Shown here piece after piece: positions 55,952 through 64,000 of a DNA stretch of 64,000 bases (the stretch's first letter is position 1; each line of letters opens with the position of its first letter). The stretch covers positions 49,519 through 113,518 of the forward strand of contig JABSRT010000017.1 in NCBI GenBank assembly GCA_013214945.1. Direction: 5' to 3'. Origin of the DNA: Gammaproteobacteria bacterium. GTDB taxonomy: Bacteria > Pseudomonadota > Gammaproteobacteria > Enterobacterales > Psychrobiaceae. Both the position numbers and the translations under genes were made by a program. Below the pieces are notes generated by a model. It saw nothing but the letters and a program-made list of their open reading frames with translations. It did not search any database and had not been told where the DNA came from.

Positions 55952-58900
55952 ATGTTTTCGAATTGGCTCTTGGTCAGTGTCAGCATTGGTTATATTAGCC
56001 TGCTGTTTCTTATTGCTTATTTAGGGGGGAAATACCGCCATAAATTAGTACCGAAACAAAATGCGATCATTTACGCGCTATCTTTGGGCGTATATTGTAC
56101 CTCGTGGGGGTTTTTAGGTACTTCGGCGCAAGCGTCGCAAGGCTCGTTTACCTACCTTTCCGTTTATCTGGCGCCAATTTTACTGTTTGTGTTTGCTTGG
56201 CCCTTTATTGGCCGGATCATTCGCACCAGCTTATTATTAAAAACCACCTCGATAGCCGATCTACTTTCCGCGCGCTTTGGCAAGTCACAAAACTTGGCCA
56301 TTATCATTACAGTTGTTGCTTTAATTGGCACCTTGCCTTATATCACGCTGCAACTTAAAGCGATTGTCGAATCTTTTGTGTTATTGCAAAATAATCATCA
56401 AGATTCACCGTGGCAGTTGGGGCTTGTCGTCAGCGCGATTTTAGCCGGCTTTACCATTATTTTTGGCGTGAGAACCATCGACATTACTGAACGCCATCCT
56501 GGCGTAATGATCGCTATTGCATTTGAATCGTTAGTTAAACTGATTGCGTTTTTACTGGTTGGCTTATTTGTCAGTTTTTATGTCTATAGTTCCCCAGTCC
56601 AAATCTGGCAACAGTCGAGCGAAACCATCGCCTTAGCCACGCAATTTGAGCCAGCAAATCTAATCGGTATGATAGGTATGCTATTTATTGTGATGTCGGC
56701 ATTTTTATGCCTGCCACGCCAATTTCAAGTGATGTTTGTTGAAATAAAACAGCAAAAAACCAGTCAGTTAGCACGTTGGGTTTTACCACTGTATATTTTG
56801 GTCTTTGCCATATTTGCAGGTCCAATCGGTTTGGCGGGTAATTTAATCTTTGGTGACTCGCTGCAGGCCGATGCCTATGTGTTATTTTTACCCGCTTATG
56901 CCGATCAACTTTGGTTAACGTTGTTTGCCTTTTTAGGCGCGGTATCAGCAGCCAGTTCAATGGTAATTGTGTCGACAATTGCACTTAGCACTATGTTGAG
57001 TAACGAATTAGTATTCCCGTTTTTATTTAAGTACTCCCGCAAGCAACACCATGATTTTAACCACTTTCAATCACAGTTATTGCAAATTAGAAAACTGCTA
57101 GTGATCTTGGTTATTGGTTTAAGTTATGGCATGTTACTTACTTCGTCGGCCGACGCTTTGTCATCGTTAGGTGAAGTCGCTTTTGGTGCCATCGCGCAAA
57201 TAGGCCCAACATTATTCGCGGCGTTTTTCTGGCGGCGAGTGACTTTAACGGGGGCATTAACCGCCATCAGCACCGGGTTTATTCTTTGGACCGGCTTAAA
57301 CTTGTTACCACAACTGGGATTTTACCAACATCCGTTGGCGAGCACCGACTTACCTGCAACGACAGTCGCAACCTTAATCGCACTCGCTGCCAATATCAGT
57401 GCCTTGTCGATTGTATCGCTGTTAACTCGGCAAAACATTCGTGAACAAATTCAAAGTAAGTTTTTTTATCATACCGACCGTGAGGCGCAGTGGAATTTAC
57501 CCAAGGTCGATTTGACGGAATTGGAGTTTTTATTAGCACGCTTTATTGGCCAAGATAAAGCTGTGGCCAGCTTGCAACAATTTGCAGTATTACACCCGAA
57601 TAAACATGATAAAGCATTTAATCAGGCGCTAATTTTTCATGCCGAGGATACTCTAGCCAGAATTATCGGCTCAGCGTCAGCCAAGTTAGTCACCTCATTC
57701 GCTTTGGGCGGCCATGAAATTGCGTTTGACCAAGTCGCTAAAATAGTTGAAGAAAACTCTAATCAACAGCTCGAATTTAGTCGTAGTGTCTTGCAAAGCG
57801 CCATTGAAAATGTCACCGATGGTATCTCAGTTATCGACCGTGACTTAAATTTAGTGGCATGGAATCAACAATACCTCGATGTGTTTAATTACCCCAAAGA
57901 TCTCATTTATATCGGCTGTCCAATAAGTCAGCTAATTAGCTATAACCTTAAACAGCGCAAACACTTTATTGGCGACATCGATGGACAAGTCGCTAAGCGT
58001 TTACAGTATCTGCGAGATGGCAACCGTATTAGCTCGGTGCGCAAACTCAACAATGGCAAATTTATTCACATTCAGGGTAACCCAGTATCAGGGGGTGGTT
58101 TTGTCACTATATTTTCCGATATCACCGCTTATCGTACCGTAGAGACCGCGCTAAAAGAGCAAAAATACGATTTAGAAAGTCGCGTTAAAGCCCGAACCAC
58201 CGAACTAGAACAAGCGAACAAAGAGCTTGAGCAAGCCAACCAGCAATTAGCTCAGGCGAGACAAAAAGCCGAGCAAGCGCACTTTAAAAAGAGTCAGTAT
58301 CTTAAGGCTTGCAGTCATGATTTACTGCAGCCACTGGCGGCAGCACGCTTATTTTCGTCGGCAATTAGCTTAAGTTCACGCGTTACAAATCAAGAACGCG
58401 GGCAACTGCAACAAATAAACAGTTCATTAGAAATAGCCAACGACTTGCTGCTCGATTTAAATGAAATAGCCAGGATTGAAAGCGGTAACATTAGCCCAAC
58501 CATTAAACCAATAGCCGTTTCGCAACTTTTTTCATTGCTACAAGCCGAATTCTCAGCACTGACGACCCAATACCAAATAGAATTTCATTGCCAATCCAGT
58601 AAATTATTTATCGCCAGTGATATCACTCTGCTGACCCGGATTGTTCAAAATTTTCTGAGCAATGCATTTCGTTATGCGAATCACGGCAAGGTGCTGTTGG
58701 GTTGCCGACGCCAAGGCGGCTTACTTTCGATTCAGGTATTTGACAATGGCCCAGGGATCCCCAAAGCGCAGCAGCAACTGGTGTTCGAGCAATTTACTCA
58801 GTTGGCCACCGAGCAGCTAGGTCCCAAAGGACTTGGCCTAGGCCTTAATATCGCGCAAAGCTTGGCCGAGTTACTGTCGCATCCGATTGATTTAAAATCG

Positions 58901-59470
58901 GTGCCCGGCCGTGGCTGCCTGTTTAGCATTACAGTGCCAATCACAGTAGCGCCTCGCCAAGTCGTTAGCCCAAGAACAGTAACGACCAACAGCCTCAAGG
59001 GCGTTGGGGTATTGTGTATTGATAACGAGCCCGCATTATTAACCGCGATGGCTGACTTGCTCGGGGCGTGGCAATGTAATGTGTTTACCGCCAGCACCGC
59101 GCAGCAGGCAATCGAATCATATAATCAATATGAGGATAAAATTGATATATTGCTGGTCGACTTTCAGCTCAATGAGCCTTTGGTCACGGCCAATGACATC
59201 GCTAACGCACAACATCAACGCCAACGCCAACGCCAACGCCAACCAATCGATTATGATGGCATTAGCCTGATTAGCGAGATCAAACGTCTAAGTCATTACC
59301 CATTACCTGCCATTCTAATCACTGCGACCACCGATGAGAACGTTAAAATTCGTGCCCAGCAAGCGCAGATTGGTTATTTACGTAAGATAATAAAGCCGAT
59401 AGCATTGCGCGCTTTAATGAGCTCGTTATTAAGTAAAAATCTCGAAAATAATTACACCAACTATAAATAA
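55952..59470 (+). CDS. crbS: Hybrid sensor kinase with solute-symporter domain (CrbS type)
   Basis: A 1172-residue protein. Residues 1-490 are a Na+/solute symporter-like domain of about 13 helices (LGVYCTSWGFLGTSAQASQGSFTYL, LIGTLPYITLQLKAI, GPIGLAGNLIFGD). A PAS domain (about 610-725) follows, then a long coiled coil rich in EQANKEL/QARQKAEQ. The H-box is ACSHDLLQPLAAAR (His789). N, G1 and G2 boxes are NFLSNAFRYA, DNGPGIP and GLGLGLNIA. The receiver at the end has Asp1070 (ILLVDFQL). Architecture matches CrbS/MxtR, which senses acetate-linked signals and controls acs through CrbR. An in-frame hexamer repeat lies in the receiver. Confidence 0.86.
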   Translation: MFSNWLLVSVSIGYISLLFLIAYLGGKYRHKLVPKQNAIIYALSLGVYCTSWGFLGTSAQASQGSFTYLSVYLAPILLFVFAWPFIGRIIRTSLLLKTTSIADLLSARFGKSQNLAIIITVVALIGTLPYITLQLKAIVESFVLLQNNHQDSPWQLGLVVSAILAGFTIIFGVRTIDITERHPGVMIAIAFESLVKLIAFLLVGLFVSFYVYSSPVQIWQQSSETIALATQFEPANLIGMIGMLFIVMSAFLCLPRQFQVMFVEIKQQKTSQLARWVLPLYILVFAIFAGPIGLAGNLIFGDSLQADAYVLFLPAYADQLWLTLFAFLGAVSAASSMVIVSTIALSTMLSNELVFPFLFKYSRKQHHDFNHFQSQLLQIRKLLVILVIGLSYGMLLTSSADALSSLGEVAFGAIAQIGPTLFAAFFWRRVTLTGALTAISTGFILWTGLNLLPQLGFYQHPLASTDLPATTVATLIALAANISALSIVSLLTRQNIREQIQSKFFYHTDREAQWNLPKVDLTELEFLLARFIGQDKAVASLQQFAVLHPNKHDKAFNQALIFHAEDTLARIIGSASAKLVTSFALGGHEIAFDQVAKIVEENSNQQLEFSRSVLQSAIENVTDGISVIDRDLNLVAWNQQYLDVFNYPKDLIYIGCPISQLISYNLKQRKHFIGDIDGQVAKRLQYLRDGNRISSVRKLNNGKFIHIQGNPVSGGGFVTIFSDITAYRTVETALKEQKYDLESRVKARTTELEQANKELEQANQQLAQARQKAEQAHFKKSQYLKACSHDLLQPLAAARLFSSAISLSSRVTNQERGQLQQINSSLEIANDLLLDLNEIARIESGNISPTIKPIAVSQLFSLLQAEFSALTTQYQIEFHCQSSKLFIASDITLLTRIVQNFLSNAFRYANHGKVLLGCRRQGGLLSIQVFDNGPGIPKAQQQLVFEQFTQLATEQLGPKGLGLGLNIAQSLAELLSHPIDLKSVPGRGCLFSITVPITVAPRQVVSPRTVTTNSLKGVGVLCIDNEPALLTAMADLLGAWQCNVFTASTAQQAIESYNQYEDKIDILLVDFQLNEPLVTANDIANAQHQRQRQRQRQPIDYDGISLISEIKRLSHYPLPAILITATTDENVKIRAQQAQIGYLRKIIKPIALRALMSSLLSKNLENNYTNYK
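59216..59243 (+). repeat. Hexamer repeat (CAACGC) inside crbS
   Basis: Four perfect CAACGC units and a partial fifth, encoding an Arg-Gln run between the receiver phosphorylation site and the next helix (DGISLISEIK). The unit is six bases, so length changes stay in frame. Confidence 0.85.
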
Positions 59471-59517
59471 CCTGAGTTTCACGGTGTTACAAAACTAGGA
59501 TCCAGAACTCAGGTTAT
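59467..59517. terminator. Possible long-loop hairpin between crbS and crbR
   Basis: ATAACCTGAGTT (59467-59478) and AACTCAGGTTAT (59506-59517) are perfectly inverted over 12 bp, with a 27-base loop. It lies at the end of crbS. There is no good T-tract, so terminator function is uncertain. Confidence 0.5.
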
Positions 59518-59594
59518 GTAACACTCATTGATGTGCTCAGTCGCCACTCATTAAACTCGCTAAATTAACGGCCGCTAACTGTTGTATAAGGCCG

Positions 59595-60251
59595 CTATAA
59601 CTTAGCTTGGCCAAACGATGCATTAGCTATCTGCAGCTCGTTTAACACGATCACCGCTTGAGTACGATTGCGAACGCCTAGCTTTAAAAATATCGTGCTG
59701 GTATGGCTCTTAACCGTCGATTCTGAAACGCCTAACTCAGCCGCTATTTGCTTGTTTAACAAACCATCAGCAAACATTAACAATATTTTATGTTGTTGCG
59801 GAGTTAATGAGGCAATTTTATCATCAATTTCAAACGCGTTTGGATCCTGGGGATCAAACTCACCGTCGGGCAACCATAAATTGCCAGCAATGACTTGTTC
59901 GATAGCAACAATCATCTCAGATACCGGCGTTGATTTAGGGATAAAACCTGCCGCCCCGTGATACATCGCCCGCTTAATGGTTTCTGGTCCTTCAAAACCA
60001 GAAATAATGACCACGCCAAGCTCTGGGTACTGCGACCGAATATTGATTAAATTATTGAAACCATCACCGCCGGGAATATCGAGATCGAGTAGCAGTAAAT
60101 CAACGTCTTGTGGCAATAGAAGCTCTAAGTCTGCAATAGAGTCGGCTTCAAGAACCGCCGTATCTTCAAAATGTGATTCAAGCATCACCGTTAAGGCTTG
60201 CCGAAATAAAGGGTGATCATCCGCTATTATTATTTTTGTGGTGGATATCAT
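59595..60251 (-). CDS. crbR: LuxR-family response regulator (CrbR type)
   Basis: A 218-residue protein. The receiver holds IIIADDHPLF, phospho-acceptor Asp56 in LLLLDLDIPGGDGF, VIISGF and GFIPKS. The HTH is LTPQQHKILLMFADGLLNKQIAAELGVSESTVKSHTSTIFLKLGV. Convergent with crbS. In relatives the pair controls acetyl-CoA synthetase and acetate consumption. It may also act on the divergent liv/ligase operon here; that is inference. Confidence 0.86.
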   Translation of the reverse strand: MISTTKIIIADDHPLFRQALTVMLESHFEDTAVLEADSIADLELLLPQDVDLLLLDLDIPGGDGFNNLINIRSQYPELGVVIISGFEGPETIKRAMYHGAAGFIPKSTPVSEMIVAIEQVIAGNLWLPDGEFDPQDPNAFEIDDKIASLTPQQHKILLMFADGLLNKQIAAELGVSESTVKSHTSTIFLKLGVRNRTQAVIVLNELQIANASFGQAKL

Positions 60252-60482
60252 TTAATACCTTAATTAGCTCGTTAAAATCAGCTTGAACCAACAATATGAT
60301 CTGGTAATCCAAACGGTTTTTGGCGTCAATCTTTGTAACAATCTAAGCTTTTCAAGCCTAAAAGTCGACTAATCATCTTAAATAACACCGTTATTAACCA
60401 TGCTCACCAACACAAATAATCGCTCAATAAATAGCCGCGGCGGCCGATAACTTATTATCATAAAAAAATCGAAGGATTGGTC

Positions 60483-61586
60483 ATGTCTATTAGTGAAACT
60501 AGCCATCAGGCTAAAGTGGCTTATGCTAGTCAACAAACTCGTAGTCAGACCTTGCTCGAAATACCAAGTGATGATGCCCGTCATTCAAGCCGACAAGCGT
60601 TAATCGGCACTCAAAAAATTGCTATTGAGGTAGTCGATTTTTCGTCTCAGTTTGCATCAACATCTAGCAAGGTACCAGCTAATCCGGACGATACCTATCA
60701 GCGCCCTATTTCAGCCGAATTACTTCGAACTAAAATATTATTAGAAGCAATATTCGATATTAAAATTGACGATGATAATAATAAGTTGGCACGAGGAATC
60801 AATCAACTTCAACTATCACAAGCGAGCTCATCGTTAGAAAACATTACAGGACAACGACAACTTTCAATCGCAGATCTCACCAATCAAGGACCAGTATCGA
60901 TCACTGTTTCAGGGCAAAGCTTTGCCCCAGATTCGGATATTTTAATCATGGACACGATGACTCGTACCCAGTCGCTTAATTATAAAAGTTCAGGTATTTA
61001 TCAAATTAACGATCAAGTATTTCATTCAACGTTTCAATTGCAGTTATCCGAGCAACGGATTTCGATGACCCAATCGACGATATCGGCACAAGCCTTAAAA
61101 GACCCCTTGCTGGTTCAATTTGGTTCGAGCGCTATTGGTCAACTCAACGGTCAATACAGTGATATCGACATTAACAACGACAGTACGCTTGACCGCTTAC
61201 CGATGTTTAATGGCGATGTCGGCTATTTGGTGTTTGATAAAAACAACAATGGTAAAGCCGATGGTGGTCATGAATTATTTGGGCCACAGTCAGGTGATGG
61301 TTTTACCGATTTAAGTGCACTTGATAGTAATAACAATGGATTTATCGATCGTGAAGACGAGAATTTTTCACAATTAATGTTATGGCAAATAGACAGCAGC
61401 GGCCAAGAGCAGTGGCGGGCATTAAGTGATACTAACATTGAAGCAATCAGCTTAAATAGCTCGGTAACACCGTTCAATTTCTATGATAAGGACGATAAAT
61501 TACAAGCGAAACTAACGCAGTCTAGCGTTGCGATTACCGATAAAGGCACTGCTTATGGCGTTCATCAAGTCGATGTAAGAATATAA
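60483..61586 (+). CDS. Protein with paired EF-hand-like Ca2+ motifs, function unknown
   Basis: About 367 residues. ATG 60483 has AAGGATTGG upstream. No signal peptide or membrane helix is seen. Residues 245-310 hold DINNDSTLDRLPMFNGDVGYLVFDKNNNGKADGG and DSNNNGFIDREDE, EF-hand/dockerin-like calcium loops. The N-terminal 100 residues are low-complexity and polar. Function is unknown. If exported, it must use a non-Sec route (e.g. type I). It is monocistronic. Confidence 0.8.
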   Translation: MSISETSHQAKVAYASQQTRSQTLLEIPSDDARHSSRQALIGTQKIAIEVVDFSSQFASTSSKVPANPDDTYQRPISAELLRTKILLEAIFDIKIDDDNNKLARGINQLQLSQASSSLENITGQRQLSIADLTNQGPVSITVSGQSFAPDSDILIMDTMTRTQSLNYKSSGIYQINDQVFHSTFQLQLSEQRISMTQSTISAQALKDPLLVQFGSSAIGQLNGQYSDIDINNDSTLDRLPMFNGDVGYLVFDKNNNGKADGGHELFGPQSGDGFTDLSALDSNNNGFIDREDENFSQLMLWQIDSSGQEQWRALSDTNIEAISLNSSVTPFNFYDKDDKLQAKLTQSSVAITDKGTAYGVHQVDVRI

Positions 61587-61682
61587 ACTTCTTTTAGTTG
61601 TTGCCTAAGCACCGAGAAAAAGCCAGGTTCCCTGGTTTATTAGAAACAACGTATATCTGAATTGGGTGAATTAAAAACAGCG

Positions 61683-61711
61683 ACACTCGGCAAACTGATA
61701 ATGCCGAGTGT
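61683..61711 (-). terminator. Terminator after the DUF3297 gene
   Basis: ACACTCGGCA (61683-61692) and TGCCGAGTGT (61702-61711) form a perfect 10-bp stem with a 9-base loop. On the minus strand a T run follows a few bases later. 21 bases beyond the stop. Confidence 0.8.
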
Positions 61712-61732
61712 GAAAGGTAGTGTTGATAGGTC

Positions 61733-61981
61733 TTAACTATAAAATGCTTCAACAGTTCCTTTAATTGTCATCATAAGCGGTTGACCACGACGGTCTAACG
61801 CTTTGATAGATGGGACTTTTACCCAACCTTCACTGATGCAATATTCTTCAACATCGAAACGCTCTTTGCCGTTAAGCTTAATACCAATGTTGTGTTCGAA
61901 AACTTCTGCCACATGATGCGGGCTACGGGGATTACCCGAAAGGCGATCAGGTAAAGGTGGTAGCGATTTAGTATCGTTCAT
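61733..61981 (-). CDS. DUF3297 family protein
   Basis: An 82-residue protein: LPDRLSGNPRSPHHVAEVFEHNIGIKLNGKERFDVEEYC, then a short basic beta-rich end. This is the normal form of DUF3297, a small proteobacterial family without known function. No signal peptide. Confidence 0.8.
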   Translation of the reverse strand: MNDTKSLPPLPDRLSGNPRSPHHVAEVFEHNIGIKLNGKERFDVEEYCISEGWVKVPSIKALDRRGQPLMMTIKGTVEAFYS

Positions 61982-62324
61982 GTTAGTGACCTGTAGTGTA
62001 TAAAAAACTGCGCTATTGTAGACAATATAGGTCTAACGCTCAAGGGCTGCTACTAAAGAAAATAAAAAAGTAGTGAGAAATAGTAGAAAATTTCACAGTC
62101 ATTTTTTATGATCGCTAACAATAACTCTCAGGTTCTTACTCTGTAAGCTTAAAATCGACTTCAACTATCTCCAGCCTATTCATATTGGTAAAATAGTACG
62201 GCGCAAAGACAACTTTTAATATCCGATAATCACTAGACAACTTGGAACAATCAACCGACTCGCTAAAATTAGTAAACACGAGTAACGGCCAATTGTGTAA
62301 ATCGCTAATGGTTTCAGTTTTTAT
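61982..62324. other. Gap between the DUF3297 and hupE genes; nothing recognised
   Basis: About 343 bases. It carries the DUF3297 promoter at its left side and the 3' end of hupE on the right. No terminator or repeat was recognised. Confidence 0.35.
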
Positions 62325-62909
62325 TTAATTTAAAAGGGTAGCCATATGAAACCCAACACCGGCAATGCCGGCACCAAAATACCTTAATAGCTGTTGCCCA
62401 TGCTGTAATTTATGAGTAATAACTCCGATCAATACACCTGTAATATGGATGATGGCCGTTCCAGCAACAAAGCCGCACGCATAAAGCATAGGCTCAGCTA
62501 AATAAGGCATTTCTGCCCCGTGGGCATGCCCGTGAAATATTGCAAAAAAACCAACAAAAATCATGGCAACAAAAGCGGGAATTTTCTTTTCGGTAGCGAT
62601 CGCAACCCCTAATACTAACACTGAACAAACAATACCTAATTCGACAGATACTATATGAACGCCATTAATGCCAAGGACTCCCCCTACTAACATAATAACG
62701 ATAAATGTTGCAGGAATTTTCCATATCGCCTTACCTCCCATTTGAGCACTTAATATACCCACACTTAACATAGCCAATAGATGATCAAATCCAAGCACTG
62801 GGTGAGAAAATCCAGCCATAAACCCTGCCCCTCCAGGAGCCTCATGTGCATAGGCTAACTTTGGCAGCATCAGCATCATGCCTATAAGTGTTAATAATTT
62901 TTTATTCAT
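62325..62909 (-). CDS. HupE/UreJ family metal permease
   Basis: A 194-residue protein with a signal peptide ending AYA and then HEAPGGAGFMAGFSHPVLGFDHLLAMLSVGI, the HPxxGxDH signature of HupE/UreJ. About six helices follow, with a second His cluster (FHGHAHGAEMPY). It is likely a Ni2+ or Co2+ carrier in the inner membrane. No urease or hydrogenase gene is in view, and no cobalamin riboswitch core is visible upstream, so the metal is open. AGGA precedes ATG 62909. Confidence 0.87.
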   Translation of the reverse strand: MNKKLLTLIGMMLMLPKLAYAHEAPGGAGFMAGFSHPVLGFDHLLAMLSVGILSAQMGGKAIWKIPATFIVIMLVGGVLGINGVHIVSVELGIVCSVLVLGVAIATEKKIPAFVAMIFVGFFAIFHGHAHGAEMPYLAEPMLYACGFVAGTAIIHITGVLIGVITHKLQHGQQLLRYFGAGIAGVGFHMATLLN

Positions 62910-63451
62910 TGGGTGTCCTATGACGATGATGATTGCTATAACGCTTGTGTAAGCGCATAAATGAGTTACCTATTGTATATAAAGAATAAACGTCTATTAC
63001 CTCAATAATCTAGCGGATCTAATTTGCATATTTTACCAATCCCATCAGGGCTAGCGACCCTAGCATTGTCGCATAGAAATTCGATAATATGGCTGTAATA
63101 CACTCTATTTAAAAGAAATATATTAAATTTCAATAGCTGTGCTTATAAATTTTAAATAAATTGGAAAGACCATGAAGTAATTTTGTAAAAAAAGCAGGTT
63201 CAGAGTAAAAATTTAAGCAACTCATCTTCGCTAAGACCTAATGATTCAAGCAGCCAGTTAGAGATAATCAAGCAATATAAAAACAATCATGTTTTGACGA
63301 GAAGCTATTTTGAAAGTCTCTACTGTACTAAAGTAGTACTAACTTGAACCGCAAGACGCCGTACGTTCAACCGTAGTGGCTTAGAAGCGGAATCTAGCTA
63401 ATGACCCTAATACATCATATAGCTCTAAGAACATGCTTCTGAGCTTGTCTT
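62910..63451. other. Gene-free stretch upstream of hupE
   Basis: About 540 bases. CGCTTGTGTAAGCG (near 62942) is a small dyad just before hupE and may be an operator. TACTGTACTAAAGTAGTA near 63321 is imperfectly symmetric. No gene found. Confidence 0.4.
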
Positions 63452-63649
63452 ATAGCAATTACATTAAATTTATGATCTTATTGCCCGTGGATAAAACGCA
63501 TTTAGACAAGGCGATCGATTGATTTCGACATGGAAGTCGACATTAGGGAACTTATTGCCGAGTAATAGCTAGCTATTAGGAATGAGAACAACGCGGCCTA
63601 AATAGGTTTTATCAAGCACAGGTGATCACTTAATTAATGGGATTGATAT
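63452..63649. repeat. MITE-like dispersed repeat, family 2, copy B
   Basis: 198 bases. Ends ATAGCAATTACATTAA and TTAATTAATGGGATTGATAT, inverted as in copy A (36486-36644) with changes at both ends. Differs by an internal segment of about 40 bases holding TTCGACATGGAAGTCGAC. No coding capacity. Confidence 0.8.
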
Positions 63650-63822
63650 TATCAACAGTTTCAATTGATTGGTTCTGTATGAGATTACTAGATTATAAAA
63701 CGTAATTAGACGGACTAAAGATTGCTTATGTATTTTTGGTATTTTGAAGTGTATCGCTTAGAAAGGCCGAACGGAGTTCAGTGAATACTCAACTTAAAAG
63801 CCATCAGAGGCTAAAGGATGAG

Positions 63823-63900
63823 TGGGGGCTCATGTGGGATTCGAACCTACAACCAATGGATTAAAAGTCCACTGCTCTACCAACACAACGAGATCGGCGA
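63823..63900 (-). tRNA. tRNA-Lys (UUU) remnant; 5' half degenerate
   Basis: On the minus strand, TTGGTAGAGCAG, anticodon stem-loop GTGGA-CTTTTAA-TCCAT (anticodon TTT at 63865-63863), T-arm GTAGG-TTCGAAT-CCCAC and ATGAGCC-C-CCA follow in tRNA order. The 5' acceptor strand should read GGCTCAT but does not, and the D-stem is broken. One T-stem mispair (A-C) and discriminator C are also unusual for tRNA-Lys. It is best read as a 3' fragment or pseudogene, possibly an att remnant. Confidence 0.65.
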
Positions 63901-63917
63901 GCTGCGTTTTATCTTGT

Positions 63918-63947
63918 AATACCAATTCCGTTAATTATCTGGTCACC
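63918..63947. repeat. Partial relative of the family 2 repeat end
   Basis: AATACCAATTCCGTTAATTA then TCTGGTCACC resembles the inverted right end of family 2 (AATACCAATCCCATTAATTA then AGTGACCACC). The match fades after about 30 bases. The window ends 53 bases on. Confidence 0.5.
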
Positions 63948-64000
63948 GATGCCCAGTCTCTTTTGCATAAAGATAGCACTCTATTGGTGTCTGCTCTAAA

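Noticed and set aside
1..64000. CRISPR array, prophage, transposase, toxin-antitoxin or defence genes
   Set aside because: I looked for regularly spaced repeats and for recognisable families and found none.

Overview
The window looks like chromosomal DNA of a marine gammaproteobacterium of the Alteromonadales type (Shewanella/Colwellia-like). This is an inference from gene content and order: aroA-cmk-rpsA-ihfB-lapA-lapB, then pyrF, the Na+-coupled carriers SstT, NhaC and NSS/MetS, a TRAP transporter, a CrbS/CrbR acetate-switch pair, GlyGly-CTERM sorting and SitABCD. Base composition is moderately AT-rich and fairly even. There is no rRNA, CRISPR array, transposase or prophage gene. Genus cannot be fixed from sequence reading alone.

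Layout. 1-7.2 kb: an NfeD-type protease running off the left edge, a YbaK-family deacylase with a hairpin over its ribosome site, a DUF3015/DUF4105/thpR cluster, and a minus-strand lhgO-VOC-JAMM cluster. 7.4-17 kb: NhaC antiporter, a 57-residue SEC-C protein, a diguanylate cyclase, GNAT, thiBPQ, an SSB-like protein and a YdgA-family protein. 17-28 kb: pyrC, sstT, a YebC-family protein, a DMT exporter, 3-hydroxybutyrate dehydrogenase, an NSS transporter with its tiny MetS subunit, an esterase, and an M6 metalloprotease with a lipoprotein. 28.7-34 kb: TRAP dctPQM and an acyl-CoA dehydrogenase. 34-41 kb: the housekeeping block pyrF, lapB, lapA, ihfB, rpsA, cmk, aroA, all on the minus strand. 41.5-47 kb: a Cache/HAMP/GGDEF cyclase and a sitABCD metal importer behind a Fur box. 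47-55.5 kb: a seven-gene operon with a branched-chain-type ABC importer and two acyl-CoA-ligase-type enzymes. 56-60 kb: convergent crbS and crbR. 60-64 kb: an EF-hand protein, DUF3297, HupE, then about 1.1 kb without protein genes.

The genes suggest an oligotroph or copiotroph living on carboxylates and amino acids. TRAP and ABC importers, acyl-CoA ligases, an acyl-CoA dehydrogenase and 3-hydroxybutyrate dehydrogenase feed acetyl-CoA, and CrbS/CrbR would sense the acetate side of that metabolism. Several uptake systems are Na+-coupled, as is common in marine bacteria.

The structure not explained by genes includes two families of short MITE-like repeats: one with copies at 1283 and 41373, one with copies at 36486 and 63452 plus a related end at 63918. 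There is also a decayed duplicate of the lhgO 3' end just downstream of lhgO, a 3' tRNA-Lys fragment near the right edge that may mark an integration site, and an in-frame hexamer repeat inside the CrbS receiver domain.
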